Assembly (NCBI GenBank): GCA_035696165.1
Contig: DASRQX010000296.1
Location: 1-33,841, forward strand
Origin: Palsa-883 sp035696165
GTDB taxonomy: Bacteria; Pseudomonadota; Alphaproteobacteria; Acetobacterales; Acetobacteraceae
DNA: 33,841 nucleotides
Reading direction: 5' to 3'
Below, in pieces: positions 1-7,877 of the stretch; positions within the stretch are counted from its first letter, which is position 1; the number at the start of each line of letters is the position of its first letter. Both the position numbers and the translations under genes were made by a program. The notes under the pieces were generated by a model. It had not been told where the DNA came from, made no database searches, and saw nothing but the letters and a program-made list of their open reading frames with translations.

Positions 1-107
1 GTGGCGTGCGGGTGATGCGGCAGGGCTTCGATGGTCGATCGGAGCATGGTGTTGAAGGTGGCGGGGTCGAGGGTGAGCGGTTCGGCGCTGGTCTGGAAGG
101 TGTTCAT
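1..107 (-). CDS. Start of an unrecognised protein (partial, runs off the window)
   Basis: Thirty-five codons are visible, beginning MNTFQTSAEPLTLD and continuing in an open, GC-rich frame to the window edge. An AAGGAA ribosome binding site lies about 8 bases before the ATG, and a good sigma70-type promoter lies upstream at 140-168, so this is very probably the true 5' end of a gene. There is no signal peptide or membrane segment in the visible part. I do not recognise the family from so short a piece. The operator-like palindrome in the promoter suggests repressor control. Confidence 0.6.
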   Translation of the reverse strand, partial: MNTFQTSAEPLTLDPATFNTMLRSTIEALPHHPHA

Positions 108-139
108 GGCGGCTGTTCCTTGATGGTAGAAAGAAAGTT

Positions 140-168
140 AAACTAACATGATGTTAGAAGAGAGTCAA
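140..168 (-). promoter_or_regulatory. Sigma70-type promoter with an embedded palindromic operator
   Basis: On the minus strand TTGACT (168-163) and TAGTTT (145-140) are separated by exactly 17 bases. A perfect inverted repeat, CTAACAT-G-ATGTTAG (143-157), fills most of the spacer and touches the -10. This placement is typical of a TetR- or MarR-type repressor site that blocks RNA polymerase. It would control the partial gene at 1-107, whose start codon is about 33 bases downstream. The regulator is not in the window. Confidence 0.55.
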
Positions 169-373
169 GGTGGATGTGAGCGCCGGACATTGGGCAATCG
201 CATTTGAAACCAGCGACAGCCGCGATCCGCTGACTGCGACATCAGCGGACCGCCGAGACGCCCAGGGCTGTTCAACGTTCTCGATTGACGCTCAACAGGG
301 ACAGAGCATTGGGTCCGACGACCGGCGTCCGCAAATCGAATGCCTCGCTCGGTGCCTGCGCGGTTATCGGCCG

Positions 374-516
374 ATTTGCGTTCTTTGCGTTATTTGCGGT
401 TGAAAACCTTGCTGACTGCCGAGGCGGCTGACGAGCAGTCGGCCCCCGCGGCATCGTCGGAAATGGGCGGCGAAGCGAGGAAGATCGAACCGCAAAAAAC
501 GCAAACAACGCAAAAT
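374..516. repeat. Inverted pair of 9-bp-period TTTGCGTT arrays
   Basis: The left arm (374-401) holds three consecutive 9-base units, TTTGCGTTC, TTTGCGTTA and TTTGCGGTT. The right arm (488-516) is its near-perfect reverse complement, AACCGCAAAAAACGC... The arms are separated by 86 bases. They could form a long hairpin or serve as paired binding arrays. Similar TTTGCG-rich runs occur as dispersed repeats in many bacterial genomes, so a repeat family is the simplest reading. Confidence 0.6.
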
Positions 517-770
517 GGGTTTGGGCCGAGCCGGCCTTCCGAGCGATCCTTCGGTTGCGCCCTGGGTGCTGCGTGACTCTGAAGCGTTGAAGAGCCCTGC
601 CAAGATGCCAGGCGCCAGGATTGCTGGTCGGCTCCCGCCTGGTGTGGGGCTCCGGATCAGCGATGCATTGCTTGGCGGCTTGGCGCCTTGGCGGTTCAGC
701 CGGACCTTCGCACATGGACCTTGGCAGTCCGCGCGCGGCAGGCTGGCCAAATGCGATCACGCTAGAGACC

Positions 771-806
771 CCTCACCCCAACCCTCTCCCGCAGGGGGAG
801 AGGGAG
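771..806. repeat. Dispersed palindromic repeat of the CCTCACCCC...GGGAGAGGG type
   Basis: A perfect 9-bp stem, CCCTCTCCC (782-790) and GGGAGAGGG (796-804), surrounds the loop GCAGG and is preceded by CCTCACCCCAA. This sequence is a familiar dispersed palindrome in many proteobacterial genomes. It can form a strong hairpin but lacks a U-tract, so I do not call it a terminator. Confidence 0.7.
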
Positions 807-1063
807 TATCTTGGCTCGAAGACCGGGGCGGCGCATGGCCGACCGCCGACGCGCGGTGGCGGATATCCGGACCGACTCGATTCAGGCCGCGGCAGGGCGT
901 TGGCAGCACGGGGTGGGACGGCTGGGGGGTGCGGCGGCCGCGGGGTGCGACGGGTGATGCCGGAAGATTTACCAGAATTCTGCCGCGACTCGGGCGCGAC
1001 TCGGGCGAAGTTTTCTAGACTCGTCCCATGGGTGCCTTTGCCACCCAATCGGGAGAGACAGTG

Positions 1064-1345
1064 ATGCGACACGGAGCCTTACGGGCGACCCTACGGGCGG
1101 GCGTCATCCTGGGCGCCACCTTGGGCGTCGGACTGGTCGCGGCCTGCGGCACCAATGCGGACGACCGGACCACCGGCGGTGCGGCGACCGGGGCCGGCAC
1201 CGGCGCCACCATTGGCCTGATCGGCGGCCCGATCGGCGTCGTGGTCGGGGCGGTGATCGGCGGCGGCGCCGGCGCGCTGACCGGAGCCACGACCAAGCCG
1301 GCGGACGTCAACCTCGGCCCGCCACCTTGGAGCAAGACGGAGTGA
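1064..1345 (+). CDS. Small Gly-zipper lipoprotein
   Basis: The 93-residue product begins MRHGALRATLR, has a hydrophobic stretch (about 11-27), then a lipobox-like L-V-A-A-C, so the mature protein should be lipid-anchored at about Cys28. The middle (about 41-72) is a run of GxxxG-type repeats (TGAGTGATIGLIGGPIG and GGGAGALTG), the signature of glycine-zipper outer-membrane or inner-membrane insertion proteins. The tail is short and polar. I chose the ATG at 1064 rather than 1028 because GGGAGAG lies just before it and because the signal sequence then starts correctly. The exact role is unknown; this type of protein is usually linked to envelope integrity or stress. Confidence 0.75.
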   Translation: MRHGALRATLRAGVILGATLGVGLVAACGTNADDRTTGGAATGAGTGATIGLIGGPIGVVVGAVIGGGAGALTGATTKPADVNLGPPPWSKTE

Positions 1346-1449
1346 CGATTGCAGGCCGCACCGCCGGCGACGGTGCGTAGGCCGGAAACGCGCAACGCCT
1401 TCCGCCGGCTTTGGGCGCCCCGGCCAAAAGCCGTCGATGCGGTGCGGGT

Positions 1450-1478
1450 GGCGGAATGCGCTTCGGTTTTCCGCCCTA
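1450..1478. repeat. REP-like palindrome, GGCGGAA...TTCCGCCCTAC family
   Basis: GGCGGAATGCGCTTCGG and TTTTCCGCCCTACA form an imperfect hairpin between the convergent lipoprotein gene (+) and CBS gene (-). A related copy, GTAGGGCGGATAAGC...GCGCCATCCGCC, is present at 6695-6751. It may act as a bidirectional terminator here. Next to it, ACACCGTCAGG is repeated twice in tandem (1478-1499), running into the 3' end of the CBS gene. Confidence 0.55.
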
Positions 1479-1494
1479 CACCGTCAGGACACCG

Positions 1495-1929
1495 TCAGGC
1501 GGCGCCGGCTACGTAGGCGCGCAGGCTATCGACCTCATGCGCTTGCTGCATGATGCGCGCCTTCACCACGTCGCCGATGCTGATCAGGCCGGCCACCCGG
1601 CCGTGATCGATCACCGGCAGGTGGCGGAAGCGGCCCTCCGTCATCATGTGCATCGCCTCCTCGACCGTGGTGTCGGGCGAGGCGATCTGCAGCGCGCGCG
1701 TCATCAGTTGGCCAGCCGTCATCTCCAGCGTGTGCCCGCCGTTCGCTGCCAGCGAGCGGACGATGTCGCGCTCGCTGATAATGCCCAGCAGTTGATCGGC
1801 CCGGTCCATCACCAGCGCCGCGCCGATGCGGTGCGTGGCGAGAACCTCGGCCACCTCGGCGATCGTCGCCGTGGGAACGACCGTGGTGACCTGGTGACCC
1901 TTGTGCTTGAGGATCGCGGCAACAGTCAT
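1495..1929 (-). CDS. CBS domain-pair protein
   Basis: The 144-residue cytoplasmic protein consists almost entirely of two tandem CBS domains (about residues 8-62 and 73-130), a Bateman module that usually binds adenine nucleotides. Typical motifs are visible: IGAALVMD...LLGIISERDIVR in the first domain and FRHLPVIDHGRVAGLISIGDVV in the second. A strong AAGGAGG lies 6 bases before the ATG. Stand-alone CBS-pair proteins like this are common in Alphaproteobacteria and are thought to sense energy charge and bind a partner; the partner cannot be read from this context. The gene converges on the lipoprotein gene and points away from DUF1328. Confidence 0.9.
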   Translation of the reverse strand: MTVAAILKHKGHQVTTVVPTATIAEVAEVLATHRIGAALVMDRADQLLGIISERDIVRSLAANGGHTLEMTAGQLMTRALQIASPDTTVEEAMHMMTEGRFRHLPVIDHGRVAGLISIGDVVKARIMQQAHEVDSLRAYVAGAA

Positions 1930-2095
1930 GGCCTGCCTCCTTCGCTACTGGCGCGGGTCATGGACGCGGTGCGGACCGACATTTTTGCCTGGCCGCGCCC
2001 GTGGGCCCGGCGGTGGATCGTGACACATCATGCGCCGATGCAACTGCCGCGTGCAAATTTTGGGTGTGCACTGCACAAGAGGCACATTGCCGACG

Positions 2096-2269
2096 CTAGA
2101 ACAAGGCGGCGCCGGTGATCACCCCCGCCACCAACAGGACAACAAAGATCACGATCGTAATAAAGAACAGCATGCGGGCGATTTCCGCCGTGGCGACCGA
2201 GATGCCGGTAAAGCCGAACACCGCCGCGATCAGCGATATGACAAAGAAGAAGAGTGCCAGTCTGAGCAT
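2096..2269 (-). CDS. DUF1328 family small membrane protein
   Basis: This 57-residue protein begins MLRLALFFFVISLIAAVFGF and has two hydrophobic segments (about 3-24 and 32-53) joined by GISVATAEIARM, the usual architecture of DUF1328 (YtjA-like) proteins. I use the internal ATG at 2269 because the longer open frame (to 2362) adds a non-hydrophobic leader unlike the family. The function of the family is not established; members are often stress-induced in Alphaproteobacteria. I looked for an EcfG promoter upstream and found no convincing one. Confidence 0.85.
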   Translation of the reverse strand: MLRLALFFFVISLIAAVFGFTGISVATAEIARMLFFITIVIFVVLLVAGVITGAALF

Positions 2270-2426
2270 TTTCCGGTTTCCTGTGCAGGCCGCCTGAGGC
2301 GACGATGGACCTGCTGCACAGATGTCGGGCGCAAGCGGTGGAATCGTGGCGATATCGCACACAATTGCGTGTATTCCGATGCGTGTGTTCCGATTGGGCC
2401 GTGCGGCCGCCGCGCGTGCGGGGTGC

Positions 2427-3287
2427 TCAGCAGGGCTCGGCGAGAAAACGCGTGCCCGGGGCGACGAATTCCTCCTGGGCCGCGACGGTCAGGATCTCGA
2501 GCGACCCTGCCGCCGCGGTGCGCCGCAACAGGCCGTGAATCGCCGAGCCGGCGGCCTCCAGCGCCGCGACCTCGCTGCCGCTGTGCAGGCGATGGAACAG
2601 GAACAACGCGGCGATCGCATCGCCGGCGCCGTTGACGTCGAGCGGTAAAAGTGGCGTGCGCAGCAGGTGAAAGCGGCCGGCCTCGCTCACCAGCATGTCG
2701 GTGGCGTCGTCGGGCGTGGCCTCGGTGCGCAGGCTGGTCAGCAGCACACAGCGCGGGCCACCGGGATACAGCATCGACGCGAGGTGCGTCACGGCGGCCT
2801 TCGCCTGGCCGAGCGTGCGGCATTCGGTGCCGGTCAACATGTCCAGCTCAAAGCGGTTTGGCGTGGCGATATCGGCGGCCGGCAGCATGCGGTCGCGCAG
2901 CATCTCGGCGATGCCGGGGCGGACGTAGACGCCGTCGCGGTCGTCGCCGATCACCGGGTCGCAGCAATACAGCGCGCGCGGGTTGGCGGCGCGCACGCGG
3001 GCGACGGCGTCGAGGATCGCCTCGCCGATGTCCGCGTCACCGACATAGCCCGACAGCACCGCGTCGCAGGTGGGCAATACGCCGCGTGCGGCGACGCCGT
3101 CGACCAGGGCGCGCACCTGGGCGCCGGAAAAGACGTCGCCGGTCCAATGGCCGTAGCCAGTGTGGTTGGAGAATTGGACGGTGTTGATCGCCCAGACCTC
3201 GGCGCCGAGGCGCTGGAGGGGGAACACCGCGCTGGTGTTGCCGACATGGCCGTAGGCGACCCAGGACTGGATGGAGAGGATGTTCAT
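2427..3287 (-). CDS. pdxY: Pyridoxal kinase, PdxY type
   Basis: The 286-residue protein is a ribokinase-superfamily pyridoxal kinase, which phosphorylates pyridoxal with ATP in the vitamin B6 salvage pathway. The N-terminus MNILSIQSWVAYGHVGN is the family signature for substrate binding. The CDPV motif is at 109-112 and the anion-hole/catalytic motif NGAGD is at 219-223, with Asp223 the expected catalytic base. The length matches PdxY (about 285 aa). The gene starts 19 bases after the stop of the secreted protein at 3307-3822 on the same strand, so the two are probably cotranscribed, although no functional link is obvious. The ribosome binding site is weak. Confidence 0.93.
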   Translation of the reverse strand: MNILSIQSWVAYGHVGNTSAVFPLQRLGAEVWAINTVQFSNHTGYGHWTGDVFSGAQVRALVDGVAARGVLPTCDAVLSGYVGDADIGEAILDAVARVRAANPRALYCCDPVIGDDRDGVYVRPGIAEMLRDRMLPAADIATPNRFELDMLTGTECRTLGQAKAAVTHLASMLYPGGPRCVLLTSLRTEATPDDATDMLVSEAGRFHLLRTPLLPLDVNGAGDAIAALFLFHRLHSGSEVAALEAAGSAIHGLLRRTAAAGSLEILTVAAQEEFVAPGTRFLAEPC

Positions 3288-3306
3288 CCAGCCGGGTCGA
3301 GCGCGA

Positions 3307-3822
3307 TCAGGGGCGCGGCTGGCCCGACTGGCTTTGGGCGGCGGTGCGGGTCACTGGCCCTTTGGTCGGCGCCACGCAGACCACCAGGGTGATCGGCTGG
3401 TCGAAGTCGCGATCCGCGGCGAAGCTGGCGACGGTGGCGCCCTTCGGCAGCGCCAGAACAGCGTCAAACAGCCCGACACTCTGCTGGCAGTACGCGGTGC
3501 CCAGCTTGATGCCGATCTCGGACTGCGTGTTCGCCAGGCTGGTGATGTAGTCGTCGTGCTCCTGCTGGCCGCGGCGGCCGAAGCTGCGGGCGAAATATGC
3601 GGTGAGCGCGCGCTCCTGCTGCATCAGCTCGGGCTGGAAGCGGACCACGAAGTCGTTGTACCGGTCGCGCACGTCGCAGGCGAGCGCGGTGACCATAAGC
3701 TGGCTTTTCAGGCCGGCGACGTCGAAGGCGGTCTTGTCGGCCGGCTTCGCGCACGGCTGCGCGTTGGCGACCTGGCTCAGCAGCAGGCTCACGGCGACCA
3801 CGCCGGACAGCATACGACGCAT
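3307..3822 (-). CDS. Secreted protein of unknown function
   Basis: The product is 171 residues. I chose the ATG at 3822 because it follows GGGGAGG and gives a clear Sec signal peptide, MRRMLSGVVAVSLLLSQVANA, with likely cleavage after A-N-A. The mature part has four cysteines (near residues 24, 49, 110 and 147), which fits a disulfide-bonded periplasmic protein, and an Ala/Arg/Gln-rich helical middle. The tail is Gln/Pro-rich and probably disordered. I do not recognise a named domain. It sits directly upstream of pdxY in the same direction. Confidence 0.75.
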   Translation of the reverse strand: MRRMLSGVVAVSLLLSQVANAQPCAKPADKTAFDVAGLKSQLMVTALACDVRDRYNDFVVRFQPELMQQERALTAYFARSFGRRGQQEHDDYITSLANTQSEIGIKLGTAYCQQSVGLFDAVLALPKGATVASFAADRDFDQPITLVVCVAPTKGPVTRTAAQSQSGQPRP

Positions 3823-4152
3823 GCGATTCTTGCCTCCCCGTGGTTCAGCCAGAGCGAACATCATCCTGGACCTGAGGTAAACCGTCTATCCTCCGGTTTT
3901 GCAACCACGAATCATGTCACGCGCTGATTTTTTGCAGGCCCCTGTGGCAGCACTGCCGCAGCCGCTTGTCAGCATGACCCCACGGCGGCGTGAGGGCAAG
4001 CGGATTGGTGGGCACGGTGATCGCTTTTCGGTGTAACGCCGCACACGTCACGGTCCGCGAAAGGGCACATTTCGGCGATTGTATTTCGGGCCGGTCTGCT
4101 AGGCTCGGGCTGCACGTCCGCCCGATGACCCACGATCCGGGATCCGCCACCG

Positions 4153-5607
4153 ATGACCGCGCCCCTCGCCGACCCGTTTGCCGGCTACGATCCCGGCGGA
4201 TATTTCTGCGAACTCGCACCCGACCGGGGCGGTGACGGCGGCACTATTGCGCGGCTGCGGGCGGCGATCAGCGTCATCGGCCTGGAGGCGCTGCGCGCCC
4301 GCGCCGCGGCGGCCGAGAACGACCTGATCAACCTGGGCATCACCTTCACCGTCTATTCCGAGGCCAGCGCGATCGACCGCATCCTGCCGTTCGACTGCAT
4401 CCCGCGCGTGCTGACCGCCGCGGAATGGACGCGCATCGAGGCCGGGGTGAAGCAGCGCGTCGCCGCGCTGAACTTGTTCCTGCACGACATCTACCATGCG
4501 CGGAAGATCATCCTGGACGGTGTGGTGCCGGCCGACCTGGTGTTCTCCAACCCGAACTACCGGCCGGAGATGGAGGATTTTCCGGTCCGCTTCGGCACCT
4601 ATGTGCACATCTGCGGCATCGACATCGTGCGCGACCAGGCCGGCGAGTTCTGCGTGCTGGAGGACAACGCGCGCACTCCGTCTGGCGTGTCGTACGTGGT
4701 GGAGAACCGCCATGTCATGCTGCGAACGTTTCCCGACCTGATGGCGGGCATGCGGCTGCGCCCGGTCGACGACTACGGGCAGCGGCTGCGCGAGGCGATG
4801 ACCGAGATCGCGCCGGAGGGGGTCGACGATCCGCAGGTCGTGCTGCTGTCGCCGGGCATCTACAACTCGGCGTATTTCGAGCATGTGTTCCTGGCGCGCG
4901 AGATGGGCGTGCCGTTGGTCGAGGGCGCGGATCTCGCGGTGGAGCACGACCGTGTCTGGATGCGCACCACCGGGGCGATGCGCCCGGTGCACACGATCTA
5001 TCGCCGGATCGGCGACGATTTTCTGGATCCAACGGTGTTCCGGCCTGACAGCATGCTGGGCGTGCCCGGCCTGATCGGGGCCTGGCGCAAGGGCAACGTG
5101 ACGCTGGCGAATGCTGTTGGCACAGGGGTGGCCGACGACAAGGCGATCTATGCCTACATGCCGCGGATCATTCGTTACTACCTCGATCAGGACCCGATCC
5201 TGCCGATCGTCGAGACACACATCTGCCGCGAGCGGGACGGGCTGCAATACACGCTGGATCGGCTGCATCAGTTGGTGGTCAAGCCGGTCGGCGAGTCCGG
5301 CGGCTACGGCATCACCATCGGCCCGCGCGCCAGCCGCGCCGAACTGGACGTGGCGCGCGCCGCGCTGCTGGCCGACCCAGCCAACTGGATCAGCCAGCCG
5401 GTGATCGGCCTGTCGGTCGCACCGACGCTGACCGAACAGGGGCTGCGCCCGCGCCATCTGGACCTGCGCCCGTTCGCCGTCACCGGGCGCAGCACCTGGG
5501 TGCTGCCGGGCGGGCTGTCGCGCGTCGCGCTGAAGGAGGGCAGCCTGGTGGTCAATTCGTCGCAGGGCGGCGGATCGAAAGACACCTGGGTATTGGCGGA
5601 GGGCTGA
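4153..5607 (+). CDS. Circularly permuted ATP-grasp protein (type 2)
   Basis: The 484-residue protein matches the circularly permuted ATP-grasp family (older DUF404/DUF407 nomenclature). Family-typical stretches are FVLxDNARTPSG-like LEDNARTPSG (169-178), NPNYRPEM, LLSPGIYNSAYFEH, and a nucleotide-binding segment VVKPVGESGGYG (375-386, Lys377). Such enzymes are predicted to form amide or peptide bonds using ATP, with the neighbouring alpha-E protein as partner; substrates are unknown. The alpha-E gene starts 5 bases after this stop, which is the classic pairing. The start at 4153 has only a weak ribosome binding site but begins in the right place for the family. No signal peptide, so cytoplasmic. 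Confidence 0.92.
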   Translation: MTAPLADPFAGYDPGGYFCELAPDRGGDGGTIARLRAAISVIGLEALRARAAAAENDLINLGITFTVYSEASAIDRILPFDCIPRVLTAAEWTRIEAGVKQRVAALNLFLHDIYHARKIILDGVVPADLVFSNPNYRPEMEDFPVRFGTYVHICGIDIVRDQAGEFCVLEDNARTPSGVSYVVENRHVMLRTFPDLMAGMRLRPVDDYGQRLREAMTEIAPEGVDDPQVVLLSPGIYNSAYFEHVFLAREMGVPLVEGADLAVEHDRVWMRTTGAMRPVHTIYRRIGDDFLDPTVFRPDSMLGVPGLIGAWRKGNVTLANAVGTGVADDKAIYAYMPRIIRYYLDQDPILPIVETHICRERDGLQYTLDRLHQLVVKPVGESGGYGITIGPRASRAELDVARAALLADPANWISQPVIGLSVAPTLTEQGLRPRHLDLRPFAVTGRSTWVLPGGLSRVALKEGSLVVNSSQGGGSKDTWVLAEG

Positions 5608-5612
5608 GCACG

Positions 5613-6674
5613 ATGTCGCAGGATCAGCCATTGCTCGCCCGCTACGCCGAGGGCCTGTTCTGGATGGCGCGCTACCTCGAGCGGGTGGAGAACCTGGCGC
5701 GGCTGATCGACGTGACGCAGACCTTCGAGAGCCCCGGGCGCGAGGCCGAAGCCTGGTATGCCCTGGTCCGCATCAACGCCAATGAGCAGGAGTTCGCCAA
5801 GAGCGGCCACGCGCCCGATCCGGACTCGGTGAAACGCTTCTACCTGCTGGAGCGCGACAACCCGAACTCGGTCCCCACGTCGATCGACGCGGCGCGGCTG
5901 AACGCGCGGACCTTGCGTCCGCTGATCTCCACCGAGATGTGGATGCAGCTCAACATGTTCCACCGCGACGTGGCGGCGATCACCGAGGACGACCTGCAGG
6001 GCGACCGGCTGTCGCGGCTGTGCGGCATGATCAAGCTGGGCGTGCAGGAGCACACCGGCATCACCGAGGGCACGTTCTTCCGCGACCAGGGCTGGTGCTT
6101 CTACGAACTGGGTCGGCTCATCGAGCGCGCCGACCAGACCACGCGGCTGCTGGATATCCGCTTCCACTCGCTGGTGCCACCTGGCACCGAGGAACGTCGC
6201 GTTGAAGAAATGACCCTGTGGGCCGGCGTGTTGCGCGCCGCCGCCGGCTACCACGCGTTCCGCCGCGTGGCACGGCCCGGATTCACGCCACAGGACGTCG
6301 TGCGCTTCCTGCTGACAGATGCGTCGTTCCCGCGCAGCGTGCTGCTGTGCGTCGGCGAGATGGAAGGGCTGCTGGGGCAGTTGCGCAGCCGGTATGGATT
6401 GCGCGGCACCGTTGCGGCCCTGGAACGCACCGAGGAGGTGCGCGCCGCGATCCTGTCGCGCCCGGTGGAGCGGGTGATCGCGGATGGCTTGCACGAATTC
6501 CTCGATGCCGTGCAGCGTGACCTGATCCTGCTGGCCGGCGAGATCGGCACCGCGTTCTTCCGCGACTGGCGTCCGCTGGCCGTGGAGCAACCGGCCGCCG
6601 CTGGTTGGGCGATGTCCCAGAGCGCGACCGAGAACGGCATGACCCAGGAGATGCGCACGCAACGCGGCGGATGA
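5613..6674 (+). CDS. Alpha-E domain protein, partner of the ATP-grasp enzyme
   Basis: The 353-residue, mostly helical protein is an alpha-E domain (DUF403) protein. Near the N-terminus LLARYAEGLFWMARYLERVENLARLIDV carries the conserved W-x-x-RYxERxE pattern, and the repeated GRxIERADQTTRLLDIR motif is seen in the middle (about 165-185). These proteins accompany permuted ATP-grasp enzymes and are thought to form a complex or provide a second active site. The 5-base gap to the upstream gene implies translational coupling; GGAGGG lies within the end of that gene. The transglutaminase-like and proteasome-like peptidase genes that often complete the locus are absent in this window. Confidence 0.92.
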   Translation: MSQDQPLLARYAEGLFWMARYLERVENLARLIDVTQTFESPGREAEAWYALVRINANEQEFAKSGHAPDPDSVKRFYLLERDNPNSVPTSIDAARLNARTLRPLISTEMWMQLNMFHRDVAAITEDDLQGDRLSRLCGMIKLGVQEHTGITEGTFFRDQGWCFYELGRLIERADQTTRLLDIRFHSLVPPGTEERRVEEMTLWAGVLRAAAGYHAFRRVARPGFTPQDVVRFLLTDASFPRSVLLCVGEMEGLLGQLRSRYGLRGTVAALERTEEVRAAILSRPVERVIADGLHEFLDAVQRDLILLAGEIGTAFFRDWRPLAVEQPAAAGWAMSQSATENGMTQEMRTQRGG

Positions 6675-6694
6675 TACGGGCAAGCAATGGACGC

Positions 6695-6751
6695 GTAGGG
6701 CGGATAAGCCTTGCCCTCGGGCACTTGATCCGGGGGGAAGCGCCATCCGCC
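6695..6751. repeat. REP-like palindrome carrying an inserted CTTGCCCTCGGG module
   Basis: The outer arms GTAGGGCGGATAAGC (6695-6709) and GCGCCATCCGCC (6740-6751) pair with each other and match the family seen at 1450-1478. Between them sits a stem-loop module, CTTGCCCTCGGGCACTTGAT followed by CCGGGG, that also appears inside two of the large palindromes (9645-9670 and 10535-10562). Immediately after it, 6750-6779 holds an imperfect tandem 15-bp repeat (CCAGAACCGTTCGGG / CCAGGACGGTTCGCA). Confidence 0.5.
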
Positions 6752-6809
6752 AGAACCGTTCGGGCCAGGACGGTTCGCACCAGGAAGGACTGACCGGGAA
6801 GGAACGCAA

Positions 6810-7820
6810 ATGACACACCAATGGACAATCAGCACCTTCGCCGGCACCGGCGAACCTGGCCACGCCGGCGACGGCGGCCCGGCGCTTCACGCGCAACTCA
6901 ACAACCCGTTCGACCTGGCCTTCGATCCCGCCGGCAACCTGGTCTTCTCCGACACCTACAACCACTGCCTGCGCCGCATCGACGCACGAACCGGCCGCAT
7001 CGCCACGATCGCCGGCAACGCCACACAAGGCTTCTCCGGCGACGGCGGCCCCGCCACCAACGCGCAGCTCAGCCAACCCTACGGCGTCACCATTGATCGC
7101 GCCGGCAACATCTACACCGCCGACCGGCTGAACAAGCGCGTGCGCCGCATCGACGGCGCCACTGGCATCATCACCACCCTGGCCGGCGAGGGCTCGCCAT
7201 CCGGCGAACCCATGGCCGAGCCGAACGGCCTCGCGCTCGATCCCGCACACGGGCTGCTCTACATCGCCGACGTCGCGGACCACCGCTTGCGTGTGGCGGA
7301 CCTGGGCACCAACGCCCTATCCACCTTCGCCGGCACCGGCGCGGCGGAACATACCGGCGACGGCGGCAAGGCGATCGAGGCCGGCATCTTCGGCGCCCGC
7401 GCTGTCGCCGCGACCCCGGATGGCACGGTCTACATCCTCGAGCGCCAGGGCAGCACGCTGCGTCGGGTGCGCAACGGCATCATCGAAACGGTCGCCGGCA
7501 CCGGCGCCCGCGCCTACGGCGGCGACGGCCACGACGCGCGCCACGCCGCGTTCAACGTGCCGAAGGAGATGGCGTTGGATGCGGACGGGAATGTCCTGAT
7601 CGTCGACACCGAAAGCCACGTGATCCGCCGCATCGACGCGCGGACGTGGATCGTAACGACCATCGCCGGCAGCGGCATCGCCGGGGGTGGCGGCGACGGC
7701 GGCCCAGCGACGCAGGCTGGCCTGTCACGCCCGCACGGCGCGGCGGTCGGCCCCGATGGCGCGATCTACATCGGCGATTCCGAGAACCACCGCATCCGCA
7801 AGCTAACACCGGCCGTCTGA
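6810..7820 (+). CDS. NHL-repeat beta-propeller protein
   Basis: The 336-residue protein is built from NHL-type repeats. At least five blades are visible, each with a variant of FAGTGxxGxxGDGGPAxxAQLxxPxGxAxDxxGNxYxAD, followed by HxxRRID. The GDGGPA motif recurs at roughly residues 21, 78 and 298, and GDGG/GGDGHDA variants lie between. Such propellers bind proteins, ligands or polysaccharides, and some are hydrolases or lyases, but no catalytic residue set can be assigned. There is no signal peptide, so a cytoplasmic location is likely unless exported by a non-classical route. AAGGA lies 6 bases before the ATG. It follows the alpha-E gene after 135 bp containing a palindrome, so it may or may not be in that operon. 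Confidence 0.85.
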   Translation: MTHQWTISTFAGTGEPGHAGDGGPALHAQLNNPFDLAFDPAGNLVFSDTYNHCLRRIDARTGRIATIAGNATQGFSGDGGPATNAQLSQPYGVTIDRAGNIYTADRLNKRVRRIDGATGIITTLAGEGSPSGEPMAEPNGLALDPAHGLLYIADVADHRLRVADLGTNALSTFAGTGAAEHTGDGGKAIEAGIFGARAVAATPDGTVYILERQGSTLRRVRNGIIETVAGTGARAYGGDGHDARHAAFNVPKEMALDADGNVLIVDTESHVIRRIDARTWIVTTIAGSGIAGGGGDGGPATQAGLSRPHGAAVGPDGAIYIGDSENHRIRKLTPAV

Positions 7821-7877
7821 ACGCCGCGGGAGTCGCACATCAGCGCACGACCAGCCGGCCGATGGGCGACTGGAATA

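Larger units (their letters stand above)
169..1063. other. Long intergenic region with repeats, no convincing gene
   Basis: Several overlapping open frames exist on both strands, but none has a credible start site, a recognisable domain or a consistent codon pattern. They overlap each other and run through the repeats listed at 374-516 and 771-806. I see no RNA gene. The DNA looks like spacer that has accumulated dispersed repeats. Confidence 0.5.

Noticed and set aside
374..401. TTTGCGTT array as a replication origin iteron or DnaA box cluster
   Set aside because: The units do not match the DnaA box TTATNCACA, and no replication gene is near.
272..1018. Several overlapping open frames on both strands
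   Set aside because: They conflict with each other, run through repeats and lack start signals or motifs.
2270..2391. EcfG promoter for the DUF1328 gene
   Set aside because: GGAAC occurs on the minus strand at 2391-2387, but the bases 16-17 positions on are not CGTT-like and the distance to the start is too long.
4099..7283. Long minus-strand open frames (510 and 659 codons) opposite the ATP-grasp, alpha-E and NHL genes
   Set aside because: They are antisense to genes with clear domains, and their translations are rich in His, Arg, Gln and Asp without motifs, typical of high-GC shadow frames.
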